Assembly: GCF_016765585.1 (NCBI RefSeq)
Contig: NZ_JAESWC010000018.1
Span: 310,001-374,000 of the forward strand
DNA: 64,000 nucleotides
Direction of reading: 5' to 3'
From: Clostridium rhizosphaerae
GTDB lineage: Bacteria; Bacillota; Clostridia; Clostridiales; Clostridiaceae
A program made the translations under genes and the position numbers. Below, piece after piece: positions 43,526 to 53,787 of this stretch; positions within the stretch are counted from its first letter, which is position 1; every line of letters starts with the position of its first letter. The notes beneath the pieces are model-generated. The model was given only the letters and a program-made list of their open reading frames with translations. It was not told the DNA's origin and searched no databases.

Positions 43526-44781
43526 AAGCCCTCCTGAATAGTCACACTGTTATTTACCTTATAATGTAATGCCTCTCCTATAGCAATTATAATCCAAAAA
43601 TATGATGCAATCTTAGGAACCATAAAGAAATCATCAGACATGTTAATAAATGCAAAAGCAGCAAGCGAAGCCAAGGCCCCCTTAAAAAATGCCACATATT
43701 TATCATCTATATTCATGCTTATGAGTTTTTTAATTCTTATCATAGCTGAAAATATCATTCCCAAAAAACCTATTGTTCCTATAATACCCAACTCGCTTTG
43801 AATCTTCAAATAATTATTATGCACAGAAAACTCTTTATGATCATTGTAGCGCAATTGCGGGTACTTAGTTATATAATATGAATATAACTTTTGATAATTA
43901 CCATTTCCAATTCCTCTAATAGGATGTTCCTTTATTATAATTAATGCAATTTCCCAAAGTCGAATTCTTCCGATGTTTTGAGACATATCAGTAAGTTCTT
44001 TTAATCTAGTAGATACCTGAGGAAAAAGCAATGTTACAGTTCCTATTCCTAGAAATGCAAAAATCAGCTTTATATTATATATTATAGCTAGTATAACAGA
44101 ACCTATCGCAAGACCCAACCATGCATTTCTTGACTCTGTCAATATAATATTAGAAAACATCAAAAGAGAACATATTAAGTAGAGAAGTTTAGTTTTCTTT
44201 TTTCTCTCATTGATGCATAACATGATTACAGGAAATATAGAGAGTAGCAGAAGACCACCAAAGCTGTTAGGATTACCTAAAGTTGAAGGTACACGTACTC
44301 TTGTTCCAAAGCTTCCATGATATATGAATTCACTTACCCCTATTCTTGTAAATATCTGTATCAGCCCTATAATACATAAAAAAGATGTAGTTGCTATGAA
44401 ACATTTAATAATATTATCAATTGTATTTTTATCATTAACTTCATACTTTATAATAAAGTACAAGATAATATAACCAGAAAATCTAAAACTTTCAGAAACA
44501 GCTGGTAATTTGTACTTTGCATATACGCTAGATACAAGCATCATAACTAATAAGAGAGTAGCAAAAATACTAAAATAATTAGAAAAAAAATCTTTTATTC
44601 CATATATAAAATTATTTCTATTATTTTTATATAATATTACTAATAAAGCATATAGCAGAATGATACCTCCAAGGATTATATCAGCATTTACAGGTATAGA
44701 GGCCACTCTAAGCTTGCTTGGAAATAAAGGTAATAATACTATATATAAATAAACTAGAATACGTAAGCTCTTATTGCCCAT
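43522..44781 (-). CDS. O-antigen ligase/polymerase (Wzy-type), first of two
   Basis: 419 residues with about 11-12 membrane helices. The Wzy_C/WaaL signature lies in the long loop after helix 8: IIKEHPIRGIGNGNYQKLY, followed by the HNNYLKIQSELG segment. It joins repeat units or transfers the chain outside the membrane. The ATG at 44781 is chosen because AAGGAG lies ten bases before it; a GTG at 44805 has no site. Its stop overlaps the start of the initiating transferase. Confidence 0.83.
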   Translation of the reverse strand: MGNKSLRILVYLYIVLLPLFPSKLRVASIPVNADIILGGIILLYALLVILYKNNRNNFIYGIKDFFSNYFSIFATLLLVMMLVSSVYAKYKLPAVSESFRFSGYIILYFIIKYEVNDKNTIDNIIKCFIATTSFLCIIGLIQIFTRIGVSEFIYHGSFGTRVRVPSTLGNPNSFGGLLLLSIFPVIMLCINERKKKTKLLYLICSLLMFSNIILTESRNAWLGLAIGSVILAIIYNIKLIFAFLGIGTVTLLFPQVSTRLKELTDMSQNIGRIRLWEIALIIIKEHPIRGIGNGNYQKLYSYYITKYPQLRYNDHKEFSVHNNYLKIQSELGIIGTIGFLGMIFSAMIRIKKLISMNIDDKYVAFFKGALASLAAFAFINMSDDFFMVPKIASYFWIIIAIGEALHYKVNNSVTIQEGL

Positions 44782-44817
44782 TTTAGTTAAACTCCTTAAT
44801 TTCACTTAGATTATTTT

Positions 44818-46035
44818 TTATAAATCTTCTAAAATCTTTTCTAGTTTTTTTGTAATTGTTTCTCTCGAATAATTTTCTGATACGTATTTTCTTCCATTTC
44901 TTCCAAGTTCTTTTCTTAACTCAATATTATTATATAAGTCAAGCACTGCTTCAGCAATCTGTTTAGAGTTCTCAGGTTCTACTACAATACCAGCATTAGC
45001 GCTCCTTATCAATTCCTCTGCTTCACCTTCTACCGCTAAAATGATAGGAAGCTCTGAAGCCAAGCACTCAAACATTTTCGATGGAAGTGCTCCTTTAAAT
45101 AAATCTAATTTCTTCAGTGGTATAATTGTTGAATCCATGGAGGCTATTAGCCGGGGCATATCCTTTTTAGGATATAATGGTAAAAAGGTAACGTTATTCA
45201 ACGATTTTTCTTCTTTTATAGAAATTAATTTTTGTTTTTCGGGACCATCCCCAACAAATATAAACTGGATTTCTTTATGAGATCTTAATATCTCAGCTAC
45301 TTCAACTATAACTTCTAGGCCTTGAGCAATACCATGAATGCCAGCATAGCAAACACAAAATTTGTCATTTATATTTAATTCTTTTCTAGTATTTTCATCT
45401 TTGTTTTCTTTACTAAATAATTCTATATCTACACCATTAGTAATAAGATGTACTTTTTCTTTAGAAAATCCTCTATTAATTATATTATCTACAATTCCTT
45501 TGGTTTGGCAAGTTACTGCTGCTGCCTTTTTATAACAGAACTCCTCAAGCCAAGTAGACATTCTTATGAACATTTTATTATTTAATACTCCCAATTTTAC
45601 TGCAGACTCAGGCCATAAATCAGAAACATTAAAAACAAATTTAGATTTTTTAATCTTTGAAAGTATATATCCCGACCAACCTAAGAATAAAGGGGGAGAC
45701 TCTGTAATAATCACATCTTGTTTTTCTATAAGTTTTGCTCCTTGAAGCACTGATGAAAATGTAAAAGATAGATAATTTCTAAGCCTACTAGAAAAACTCT
45801 TAGATTTTGTTGCGTAGATTCTTGTCCTGATTACCTTAATACCGTTAATTTCTTCAATAAAAACTTTTTTACCTTTATACTCTTTAAATATCTCACCTTT
45901 TGGGTAATTTGGCATAGCTGTAAGTACTGATACATCATGTCCATTTTTTTTCAACTGTTTAGCAAACTCAAATATTCTATTCTGTGGCGCTCCAACCTCT
46001 GGTGGAAAATATTGAGTTAAAAATAAAATTTTCAT
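44818..46035 (-). CDS. GT4-family glycosyltransferase, WbuB-like
   Basis: 405 residues. FLTQYFPPEVGAPQNRIFEFAKQL at the N-terminus is the hallmark of WbuB (N-acetyl-L-fucosamine transferase) and relatives; NVSDLWPESAVKLGVL lies in the linker; KMFECLASELPIILAVEGEAEELI carries the EX7E-like donor site. Often it adds the second sugar of a repeat unit, sometimes FucNAc, but FucNAc synthesis genes are not visible here. ATG at 46035 follows AGGTG. Confidence 0.87.
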   Translation of the reverse strand: MKILFLTQYFPPEVGAPQNRIFEFAKQLKKNGHDVSVLTAMPNYPKGEIFKEYKGKKVFIEEINGIKVIRTRIYATKSKSFSSRLRNYLSFTFSSVLQGAKLIEKQDVIITESPPLFLGWSGYILSKIKKSKFVFNVSDLWPESAVKLGVLNNKMFIRMSTWLEEFCYKKAAAVTCQTKGIVDNIINRGFSKEKVHLITNGVDIELFSKENKDENTRKELNINDKFCVCYAGIHGIAQGLEVIVEVAEILRSHKEIQFIFVGDGPEKQKLISIKEEKSLNNVTFLPLYPKKDMPRLIASMDSTIIPLKKLDLFKGALPSKMFECLASELPIILAVEGEAEELIRSANAGIVVEPENSKQIAEAVLDLYNNIELRKELGRNGRKYVSENYSRETITKKLEKILEDL

Positions 46036-46097
46036 AATTATCACCTAGATTCTTTTAAATTGCTAGTTTTAATGATACCTCAAATTTAAATTAGTTC

Positions 46098-47177
46098 TTA
46101 TCTAATTAATTTTAAATATTCATTTTCAATAATATTCATATTGTTTTCCCATATAGCTCTTTGTAATATAATTTTACGATTTTCTATATTACATCTTTTC
46201 TGTAGATTTTCGTCGTTAACTGCTTTTATAAGGGCTTCAAAAAGTAAGTCCTCATGTATATTTTCTATTACTAGTCCATTATGATTGTGAATAACCCACT
46301 CTCTATTTGCAGGTAAATCAGAAACTATAGGTAATATTCCACAAGCCATGGACTCTAATAATGTTACTGATGTTGAATCTGATGTAGGAATAGATATATA
46401 AATATTTGATTTAAGCAACAATTCTAACAAATTACTTCTCGAAATAAATCCAAGTAATTCTACTTTATCATCTAACCTTAAATCATTAATAAGTTTTTTA
46501 ATGTTATATATCTCTGGTCCGCTATTTGCTATTATTAGCTTCGAACTAGTATATTTACTATTAAATTTGTTAAAGGCTTTAATAATATAATCTATATTAC
46601 AATTTTTATCAACTGTTCTAAGGCTTAGAATAATAATTTCATTAGACGATTTTATTCCTTTCATTTGACAAATCAGTTTATCTATACCCATTGGTACAGT
46701 TATTACTTTACTTTGAGTATATTTTTTAATCTCATTAGTCATATGCTCAGAATCAGAAGTAATCAAGCAACATTTTTTCAGCGCATACTTCGTAATATAT
46801 TTATAAATAAAGTTTTTCTTAGGTGCAATTAATATATCACTTCCCCATGCAGATATAACAAATTTTTTTCTAGTAAGTAAAGAAACTATAAATCCATAGC
46901 TCGTGACGTAATGCGCATTAATAATGTCAGGTTTTATTTTCCTTAAAACTTTTTTTAGTTTAATTATATGCAACATGTACATCCAGTTTTTTCCGTCAGG
47001 ATTTATTGATATGTTTCCAATTTGATGTAAATAAAATTTTTTTTGTTTAAAGCCTTCTTTTAAATTTTTACTATCCCTAAATGTCACCAAGTGGATCTCA
47101 TAATTTTTATCTAAAAAATAATCTATCCAACGTATTAAATGCACACTACCTCCATCACCAAAAAAACAAATTTTCAT
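46098..47177 (-). CDS. GT4-family glycosyltransferase
   Basis: 359 residues. KICFFGDGGSVHLIRWIDYF at the N-terminus, NAHYVTSYG and SAWGSDILI in the acceptor domain, and SVTLLESMACGILPIVSDLPANREW at the donor site. It is a clear paralogue of the protein at 52697-53776, with the same motifs in the same order. The ATG at 47177 follows GAGGGGGA; an ATG at 47210 would overlap the upstream polymerase gene. Donor sugar unknown. Confidence 0.85.
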   Translation of the reverse strand: MKICFFGDGGSVHLIRWIDYFLDKNYEIHLVTFRDSKNLKEGFKQKKFYLHQIGNISINPDGKNWMYMLHIIKLKKVLRKIKPDIINAHYVTSYGFIVSLLTRKKFVISAWGSDILIAPKKNFIYKYITKYALKKCCLITSDSEHMTNEIKKYTQSKVITVPMGIDKLICQMKGIKSSNEIIILSLRTVDKNCNIDYIIKAFNKFNSKYTSSKLIIANSGPEIYNIKKLINDLRLDDKVELLGFISRSNLLELLLKSNIYISIPTSDSTSVTLLESMACGILPIVSDLPANREWVIHNHNGLVIENIHEDLLFEALIKAVNDENLQKRCNIENRKIILQRAIWENNMNIIENEYLKLIR

Positions 47178-47202
47178 ATATCCCCCTCGATAAGCATTAC
47201 TT

Positions 47203-48744
47203 TTAAACATTTATTTGCTGAATATTTTTATCTTTTATAGAACTATATGATAGACCTAAAGCTATCCAAAATATAGTATGAGATATTATAGAACTTGATG
47301 CAAATGATAATGGAATTAATATGATTAAACTTACTATATTTATTATTAAAAACATACTAAAGATTATATTTTTTGATTTTTTAGATAACTTGGACAGGCC
47401 AAGTATTAGGTTTATATAGATATAGAGTAAGTACAAAAAAATTATTACTCCAAAATCAGCTAAAATTTCAAACCAAAAGCTATGAACATTTAATATGTCA
47501 TTAGTATTATTAAATGAAGCTTCCAGTACAACGCTATTCCCTACACCATACCCCAAATAATGTTTTTTAATAAAGATTCCATTAATAACATTATAGATTA
47601 GAGTGTACCTTTCATTGTTTGATCCTTTTCCACCTAATTCCAGATTGTTATTTTTATCAACTTTGTTTTTATTCTCGTTAGAATTATCATTAGATTTAAT
47701 AGAATTTATACTATAAATTTTTCCTACATAAGGAATGGATTCAATCTTTCCGAAATATGGTCTCGATATAGTATTAATTGAAAACACAAAGAAAAAAATG
47801 ATAATATAAGTCAATAATATAATTTGAGATTTTATATATTTATATTTTTTAGATTTTTCAATATTGCACATAAAGATAACAAATGCAGTTATAATTGATG
47901 ATAAAATAAAGCAAATCCACCCTGTTCTAGATGCAGTAAAAATAAGATTAACTTGTCCTATGCTAAATATAATTAATAACTTTAATTTTTCTTTTAATTT
48001 TTCGCTAAACATAATAAATACATTTATTATTATAAGCATGATTACTAAATAAAAAGCATAGTCATTGGGATTGAAAAAGAATACTACTGGTATTCTTTTA
48101 ATATACGCATCAGCTAGCGAATATCCTGCTTCAATAAAATGATTTCTCATTCCGAATCTTACTCCGAATATTTCAAATAGTCCTCCCAGTTCTATTCCTA
48201 CAAAGAGATATATCAAAAACGTTATTGTTTTCTTAATATTTTTCATAGACTTATTATATCGGCTAATAATCATTAATACTATAAAAAAGTTAAAATATAT
48301 AAATATATATTTAATTGCATAAAGCTTATTAGGTGCCCATAAAATGCTGATTATCGCATAGATTAGAAATATGGTAATAAATACATTATATTTATTTAAT
48401 TTAATAATGTTTTTAAAACTAATTCCCTTTTGTTTATGAAGATTTATAGCCCCAATTATTATAAATATAAATATTAAAATATGATAGTAATAAATTTTTA
48501 TAGATTTCGTTATCTCTATAGAGAATGAAAAATCAATTATTAGCAATAACAAAAGGGTGAAATATAAAAATTCAATATTACTTTTTGAAAACTTATAATA
48601 TATTATGGATATATAAATTAATGAAAATATAATAATAAATATCAACTTAGGATTAATAACAAAATATAATAAAATAAAAATAATTGTTAAAACAGGAACT
48701 ATCCATCTATAATTCAGAATTTTCCTGCTCATTTGATACTTCAT
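47203..48744 (-). CDS. O-antigen ligase/polymerase-like membrane protein, second of two
   Basis: 513 residues with about 12 hydrophobic segments. The Wzy-like loop contains IFIKKHYLGYGVGNSV and NVHSFWFEILADFGVIIF, corresponding to the HXX[N/F]-type region of O-antigen ligases. A polar, Asn/Lys-rich insert (NSIKSNDNSNENKNKVDKNN) lies between helices 9 and 10. The ATG at 48744 is set by GGAGG at five bases; TTG at 48756 is not needed. Its DNA is markedly richer in A and T than the first polymerase gene. Confidence 0.78.
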   Translation of the reverse strand: MKYQMSRKILNYRWIVPVLTIIFILLYFVINPKLIFIIIFSLIYISIIYYKFSKSNIEFLYFTLLLLLIIDFSFSIEITKSIKIYYYHILIFIFIIIGAINLHKQKGISFKNIIKLNKYNVFITIFLIYAIISILWAPNKLYAIKYIFIYFNFFIVLMIISRYNKSMKNIKKTITFLIYLFVGIELGGLFEIFGVRFGMRNHFIEAGYSLADAYIKRIPVVFFFNPNDYAFYLVIMLIIINVFIMFSEKLKEKLKLLIIFSIGQVNLIFTASRTGWICFILSSIITAFVIFMCNIEKSKKYKYIKSQIILLTYIIIFFFVFSINTISRPYFGKIESIPYVGKIYSINSIKSNDNSNENKNKVDKNNNLELGGKGSNNERYTLIYNVINGIFIKKHYLGYGVGNSVVLEASFNNTNDILNVHSFWFEILADFGVIIFLYLLYIYINLILGLSKLSKKSKNIIFSMFLIINIVSLIILIPLSFASSSIISHTIFWIALGLSYSSIKDKNIQQINV

Positions 48745-48787
48745 ACCTTCCTCCAACTACTACAAAACTAATTAAATTTTTAAAAAA

Positions 48788-49852
48788 CTAATTAAAAGAA
48801 CATTCACTAATTTTATTTAATATTTCAGTTGATGCATTACCATCACCAAAAATATTTTTTTGAATACCTGAGGGGCTAAATTCTGCTATAGCTTTAGATA
48901 TCTTATCTTTATTAGTTCCTACAATAATATTCCATCCTGCTTCTACAGTTTCTACCCATTCAGTTTCATTTCTTAGAGTTATACAAGGTTTTGCCATAAA
49001 GTATGCCTCTTTTTGTACTCCACCACTATCAGTTACAATTTTTTCTGAATTCATTTCTAAATTAAGCATATCAAGATACCCAACAGGTTCTATAACTTTA
49101 ATATTATTATTGAGTACAAGATTATAACTTTCTATATATTTTTTTGTTCTTGGGTGAAGTGGGAGAACAATTGTTTTACTTGTCTCATTAAGTGCCTCAA
49201 TAATATTCTTTAAATTACTAATATTATTTGTATTTTCAGCCCTATGTATGGTTGTTAAAATAAACTTCTTCTTTAATAAATCTAATTTATCTATTATAGA
49301 TGAATTTTCCTTAGATATATTTGTAAAATGCTTAACAGCATCATACATTACATCACCAACATTATAAATATTGTTTTTTATTCCTTCATTGTATAAATTT
49401 TTCACAGCTGATGTAGTTGGAGTAAATAATAATGTAGATATATGGTCAGTCAATATCCTATTTTGTTCTTCAGGCATATTCATATTAAAACTTCTTAACC
49501 CTGCTTCTATATGAGCTACAGGTATCAATAACTTACTTGCACATAAAGCTCCAGCTAGAGTCGAATTGGTATCACCATATACTAATACCAAATCCGGCTT
49601 TTCCTTTACAAAAATATCTTCTAATTTTATAAGCATGTTTCCTGTTTGTACGCCATGACCTCCAGATCCAACTGTCAAGTTATAATCGGGAATAGGAATT
49701 TTTAATTCATCAAAGAAAACCTTCGACATATTTTCATCATAATGTTGTCCTGTATGAATCAAAATTTCATTATATTTACTTCTTAATACTTTTGATACTG
49801 CGGCAGCTTTTATAAATTGCGGTCTTGCTCCTATGACAGTCAATATCTTCAT
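48788..49852 (-). CDS. wecB: UDP-N-acetylglucosamine 2-epimerase (non-hydrolysing type)
   Basis: 354 residues. GARPQFIKAAAVSKVL and HTGQHYDENMSKVFFDEL at the N-terminus, VYGDTNSTLAGALCASKL, HIEAGLRS, LTTIHRAENT and TDSGGVQKEAYFMAKPCITLRNETEW are WecB/MnaA signatures. It converts UDP-GlcNAc to UDP-ManNAc. A NeuC-like hydrolysing role, or epimerisation of a modified UDP-HexNAc for this glycan, is also possible because these enzymes are closely related. GGAGG before the ATG. Confidence 0.9.
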   Translation of the reverse strand: MKILTVIGARPQFIKAAAVSKVLRSKYNEILIHTGQHYDENMSKVFFDELKIPIPDYNLTVGSGGHGVQTGNMLIKLEDIFVKEKPDLVLVYGDTNSTLAGALCASKLLIPVAHIEAGLRSFNMNMPEEQNRILTDHISTLLFTPTTSAVKNLYNEGIKNNIYNVGDVMYDAVKHFTNISKENSSIIDKLDLLKKKFILTTIHRAENTNNISNLKNIIEALNETSKTIVLPLHPRTKKYIESYNLVLNNNIKVIEPVGYLDMLNLEMNSEKIVTDSGGVQKEAYFMAKPCITLRNETEWVETVEAGWNIIVGTNKDKISKAIAEFSPSGIQKNIFGDGNASTEILNKISECSFN

Positions 49853-49889
49853 AAAATTTCCTCCATTGTTTACTAAATTTGATTTACTT

Positions 49890-51215
49890 CTATAAGTTTT
49901 TTATTATAATAGATAATTGCTTTGCAATATTTTCTCTTTCATATTTTTTCACTTCGTTCCAGTTAATATTAAGAGGCCTTCCTTCATTAAGCCATATTTT
50001 ATAAGCTGTATTTATAACTTCAGCTATTTCTTTAATTGAATTTGGGCTGCAACACATACCTGTATTTGTTTCTTGAATTAAATTTTTCGCTACTCCCTCT
50101 GGAACAATTCCAATAATAAATCTTCCACTTCTTATATATTCAAAAACCTTTCCCGTATAAATGCCTTCGCTACCTTCTCCGCCTTCTATAATTAAAAGAA
50201 GTGCAGAAGATCTCTCCAACTGCTTTATACTTTGTTTATGTGGTAAGTATTCTATTAATTCTACTTTATCATTGTATTTGTATACAAATTCTTGTATTTC
50301 TCTTTTACCATCATTACCAAGTTGACCAACAAATTGTATAATAATATTTTTTTTATCTATTTTATGATCAATAATAAGACTATCAACTGCCTTTAAAAAA
50401 TTTTTCGGAGATCTCTTTCCATATATTGTGCCATTATATGTAATTATAAATTTATCAATTTTTTTATTAATATCGTAATCATTAAAATCCTCTTCATCAT
50501 ATCCATTAGTAATTACGGAAAATTTATTTTTATCAATTTTTTCGTATCTATTAATAAAATCATCAATAATAGGCTTGCTAACCGAAATTACCCTATCTGA
50601 TTTTTCTATTACTTTCCTTTCTAAATATTTATTTATTTCTTTAGGTATAAACATATACTTGACAAAAGGATTTGATACCCATTGATCTCTAAAATCCGCA
50701 ATCCATTTCAAATTTGTTTTTCTTTTCAATTCATAAGCAATTAAATGACTTGTATATGGTCCAGAAGTAGAATAAATAATGTCTATACTGTTTTGATGTA
50801 TAATTTCAAGACCTAATCTTACAGCATCTTTTCTCCAAGATATCTTATCATCAGGTATATTTATATTTGCATATATCTTTTTAAAAATGTTTTTTATCAC
50901 ATTTTTAATTTTTATATTTACTGACTTATCAGAGCTTAGATTGTCATGACGAATATAAAGTTTTGATTCTTTATTTTTCGATATATTACTACTTAATGAT
51001 ATATATTTTCCCTGTTTTGCTCTATAAACTTTTATTCCATCAATAACCTCTAAAGTCATTGAATCATCCTTTATAGTATTTGAATCATTAAGTACAGTAA
51101 GGACAGATATATTATAGCCCATTTTTGATAAAAACTTAGAAAACTTCAAAGTTCTCTGTACTCCTGCCCCTCCTAATGGAGGATAATAATAGGCTATCAT
51201 CAAAATATTTCTCAT
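49890..51215 (-). CDS. GT4-like glycosyltransferase
   Basis: 441 residues. AYYYPPLGGAGVQRTLKFSKFLSKMGYNI is the N-terminal nucleotide-sugar glycosyltransferase signature; WIADFRDQWVSNPF precedes the inter-domain region; the C-terminal half (ITYNGTIYGKRSPKNFL, GIYTGKVFEYIRSGRFIIGIVPEG) holds the donor site with Glu in KVFEYI. Members of this branch act in exopolysaccharide and teichuronic-type synthesis. GGGGAT before the ATG. Donor unknown. Confidence 0.83.
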   Translation of the reverse strand: MRNILMIAYYYPPLGGAGVQRTLKFSKFLSKMGYNISVLTVLNDSNTIKDDSMTLEVIDGIKVYRAKQGKYISLSSNISKNKESKLYIRHDNLSSDKSVNIKIKNVIKNIFKKIYANINIPDDKISWRKDAVRLGLEIIHQNSIDIIYSTSGPYTSHLIAYELKRKTNLKWIADFRDQWVSNPFVKYMFIPKEINKYLERKVIEKSDRVISVSKPIIDDFINRYEKIDKNKFSVITNGYDEEDFNDYDINKKIDKFIITYNGTIYGKRSPKNFLKAVDSLIIDHKIDKKNIIIQFVGQLGNDGKREIQEFVYKYNDKVELIEYLPHKQSIKQLERSSALLLIIEGGEGSEGIYTGKVFEYIRSGRFIIGIVPEGVAKNLIQETNTGMCCSPNSIKEIAEVINTAYKIWLNEGRPLNINWNEVKKYERENIAKQLSIIIKNL

Positions 51216-51249
51216 AATTTATCCCCTGTCTATGCTTATAGTATATTTA

Positions 51250-52683
51250 TTATGCATTGTTAATCACTTTATTTATAATATTCATACAACTATTAGATTC
51301 GCAGTTTCTTTGTGACAATTCGTAATATATCCATTTAAATAAATCTTTACTAAAGGGATTATATTCGTCACATATTGCTGAATTATGCCATAGTAAGGCA
51401 AAAACGCCATTATACTTTTCCACTTCATTTATTAGATTAATGCAATATATCTTTGCCTCATCACCATTTAATTTCATATACTGCAGCAGGCTACCTTCCA
51501 TTACAATCAATGGAACTTCCCAAAAATCTAAAACAGTATTCCTTGATAAACTATAAACCTTATATGGTAAACAATAGCCTGCTTTAAAGCCCGCAACCTG
51601 GGGATAGCAAATTGACGTATCATATATTGCTCCAGCGTCATTTTGAATCTCCCAAGTAGTTCCACTTATAAATGAAAGATAATGCTGTCTTATACCTAAC
51701 TTATTATTTCTCCCAATATATTTGTTAAATAACTGCTTTTGCTTATTAAATATTTCTATGTTATTACTAGTTCCTAGTCCTGGATGAAATCCGATTTCAG
51801 AGTTATAACTTTTTATCTTCTGTACTATTGACTGTGTCGCTTTATCGGTAACCATATATGTTTTATTGTCTGCCATAAAATAAAAAGTGGACTTAAAGCC
51901 ATACTTTTCTTCAATCTTTAAAATGTATTCAAAAGTATCAAAGGGATCTTTATACCGCTTGTTTATTTTTTTATTTATATAACCGAAGAATCTATTACAA
52001 AATTGCTTTGGTCTTTTATCGGCTATAAGTAAACTAAGTTGCAGTCTTAATTCCTTCTTAAAAGGTAAAAACTTGCTTATACAATCTACATCATGTGATA
52101 ATATCGAAGCGAAGTTTTTATCTCCCCATAGTGGTTTCACCGATATATCTAAATGGTAGTATTTATTTAATAAATCAATTAAATATTGTATAAGCATATT
52201 TACAACTGGAATTGAAAGTAAATTATTTTTGTAAAGTATGCTTTTTTCAATATTAGCTCTTCCATACTTATCATAATCATTAACTACGTAATCTTCATAG
52301 CAGGTTAAGAAAAAAAATGCGGTTTGAATTATATCGTTATTTATAATAAATCTACTGTTTTCTTTAAGCTCATAGAAATTATACTTTTCATCAAAAAAGA
52401 ATATTGGTAATGTATTGTAGTAATTAACCTCAACAGGTAATGATTCAGACTTCAAATAGCTATCACTAAATAAACCAGATTCAATTATCCATATATCACA
52501 ATAAATATCGTCTTGTTTTTTCCCATAATAAATTATAGTTTCATAATTTGACTTATCGTATTTATCGTCAGAAACACAGAACAAATCAAAACTAACATTA
52601 TAGTTTTGAAGTATAGTTCTAATACTGTATTCAATTTTATCTTTAAACTCTACATTACTATATAAAAAAGCAATTTTTTTCAT
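51250..52683 (-). CDS. Polysaccharide deacetylase-fold protein of capsule clusters
   Basis: 477 residues. An N-terminal domain of about 180 residues without a familiar name is followed by a NodB-like region: SHDVDCIS, a loop with STFYFMAD, GFHPGLGTSNN (metal His) and RQHYLSF, then EVPLIVMEGSLLQYM and ALLWHNS. There is no signal peptide, so it should act in the cytoplasm, perhaps on a nucleotide-linked or lipid-linked sugar. Such proteins are frequent in surface-glycan clusters but their substrates are not known. Confidence 0.72.
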   Translation of the reverse strand: MKKIAFLYSNVEFKDKIEYSIRTILQNYNVSFDLFCVSDDKYDKSNYETIIYYGKKQDDIYCDIWIIESGLFSDSYLKSESLPVEVNYYNTLPIFFFDEKYNFYELKENSRFIINNDIIQTAFFFLTCYEDYVVNDYDKYGRANIEKSILYKNNLLSIPVVNMLIQYLIDLLNKYYHLDISVKPLWGDKNFASILSHDVDCISKFLPFKKELRLQLSLLIADKRPKQFCNRFFGYINKKINKRYKDPFDTFEYILKIEEKYGFKSTFYFMADNKTYMVTDKATQSIVQKIKSYNSEIGFHPGLGTSNNIEIFNKQKQLFNKYIGRNNKLGIRQHYLSFISGTTWEIQNDAGAIYDTSICYPQVAGFKAGYCLPYKVYSLSRNTVLDFWEVPLIVMEGSLLQYMKLNGDEAKIYCINLINEVEKYNGVFALLWHNSAICDEYNPFSKDLFKWIYYELSQRNCESNSCMNIINKVINNA

Positions 52684-52696
52684 TATAAGCTCCTAA

Positions 52697-53776
52697 TTAA
52701 TATGAAAACTTGTCAATAAGCATATCATATATCCCTTCCATTATCTTAACATTTTTATCCCAAGAAAATTTTTTTTGTACAAATTCTCTTCCATTTTTCC
52801 CGAATTGCCTTGCTAAATCCATATCCTTTATAAAAATTTCTATTTTATTGGCTATTTCCTCGCTACTTTTTGCTTCTATTAGGAAACCTGTTTTATTATC
52901 TATAACAACTTCCTTCAACCCACCCACATTGCTTGCTACAACCGGTCTTTCACAGGCCGAAGCTTCTACTGCTGAAACTCCAAAACTTTCACTCAATGAT
53001 GGTATACAAACTATATCCATTTGATTTATATGTTCAACAATGTCCTCATTAGCAACAACACCAGCAAAAAATACTTTATCCATTATACCTAAATACTCGC
53101 AAAACTTAGTTAATTCTTCCTTTTCTGATCCGTCGCCTACAATTAAAAGTTTCAAATCTCTGTGTGGAAATCTCTTTAAGATTTTTGAAAAACCCTCAAT
53201 TAAAAAATTTATACCATATACTGCTTCTAGGCTTTTTGTTACACCGATTGTAATATTTTGTTTACTAAAAATAGGATTTTGTTTTTGAAAAATATTAATA
53301 TCAACACCAAATGGAGTTATAAATATATCTCCATTATAATATCTTTGAGTAACATTTTTCATATCTTCACTGGTTGAACATACTGCCTCCGCACCATTTA
53401 ATATATACTTTAGCAAGATTTTGTTTAGGATATTTTGCTCAGGAAATTGATATATATCGCTTCCCCAAACAGAAACTAGAAAGGGGTGATAGTTGCACAT
53501 TCTGCCTAGCATTCCATAACTAGAAGCATAGTGACTATGCAATATATCTGGTTTTATATTATACACTAATTTTCTTACCTTGTTAATTAATAAAAAATAG
53601 CTAAGTTTATTTGTTGAACTTGGACTAATATAATGAACCTTTACGTTTGGTTTATATTCATATTTAGTATCCGTAAGAGTAATTATTTCTATTGAGTATT
53701 GTAAATCAGAAAAATATTCCACCCACTTTTGAGTATGGATACTATTAGCGTTCGCCAATAAACATAACTTTTTCAT
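52697..53776 (-). CDS. GT4-family glycosyltransferase
   Basis: 359 residues. KLCLLANANSIHTQKWVEYF, SHYASSYGMLGR and SVWGSDIYQFP match the paralogue at 46098-47177; the donor site is ESFGVSAVEASACERPVVASNVGGLKEVV with a full EX7E motif. The pair may add the same type of sugar to different acceptors. AGGAGAATGAA before the ATG; 11 bases after the upstream gene. Confidence 0.87.
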   Translation of the reverse strand: MKKLCLLANANSIHTQKWVEYFSDLQYSIEIITLTDTKYEYKPNVKVHYISPSSTNKLSYFLLINKVRKLVYNIKPDILHSHYASSYGMLGRMCNYHPFLVSVWGSDIYQFPEQNILNKILLKYILNGAEAVCSTSEDMKNVTQRYYNGDIFITPFGVDINIFQKQNPIFSKQNITIGVTKSLEAVYGINFLIEGFSKILKRFPHRDLKLLIVGDGSEKEELTKFCEYLGIMDKVFFAGVVANEDIVEHINQMDIVCIPSLSESFGVSAVEASACERPVVASNVGGLKEVVIDNKTGFLIEAKSSEEIANKIEIFIKDMDLARQFGKNGREFVQKKFSWDKNVKIMEGIYDMLIDKFSY

Positions 53777-53787
53777 TTCATTCTCCT

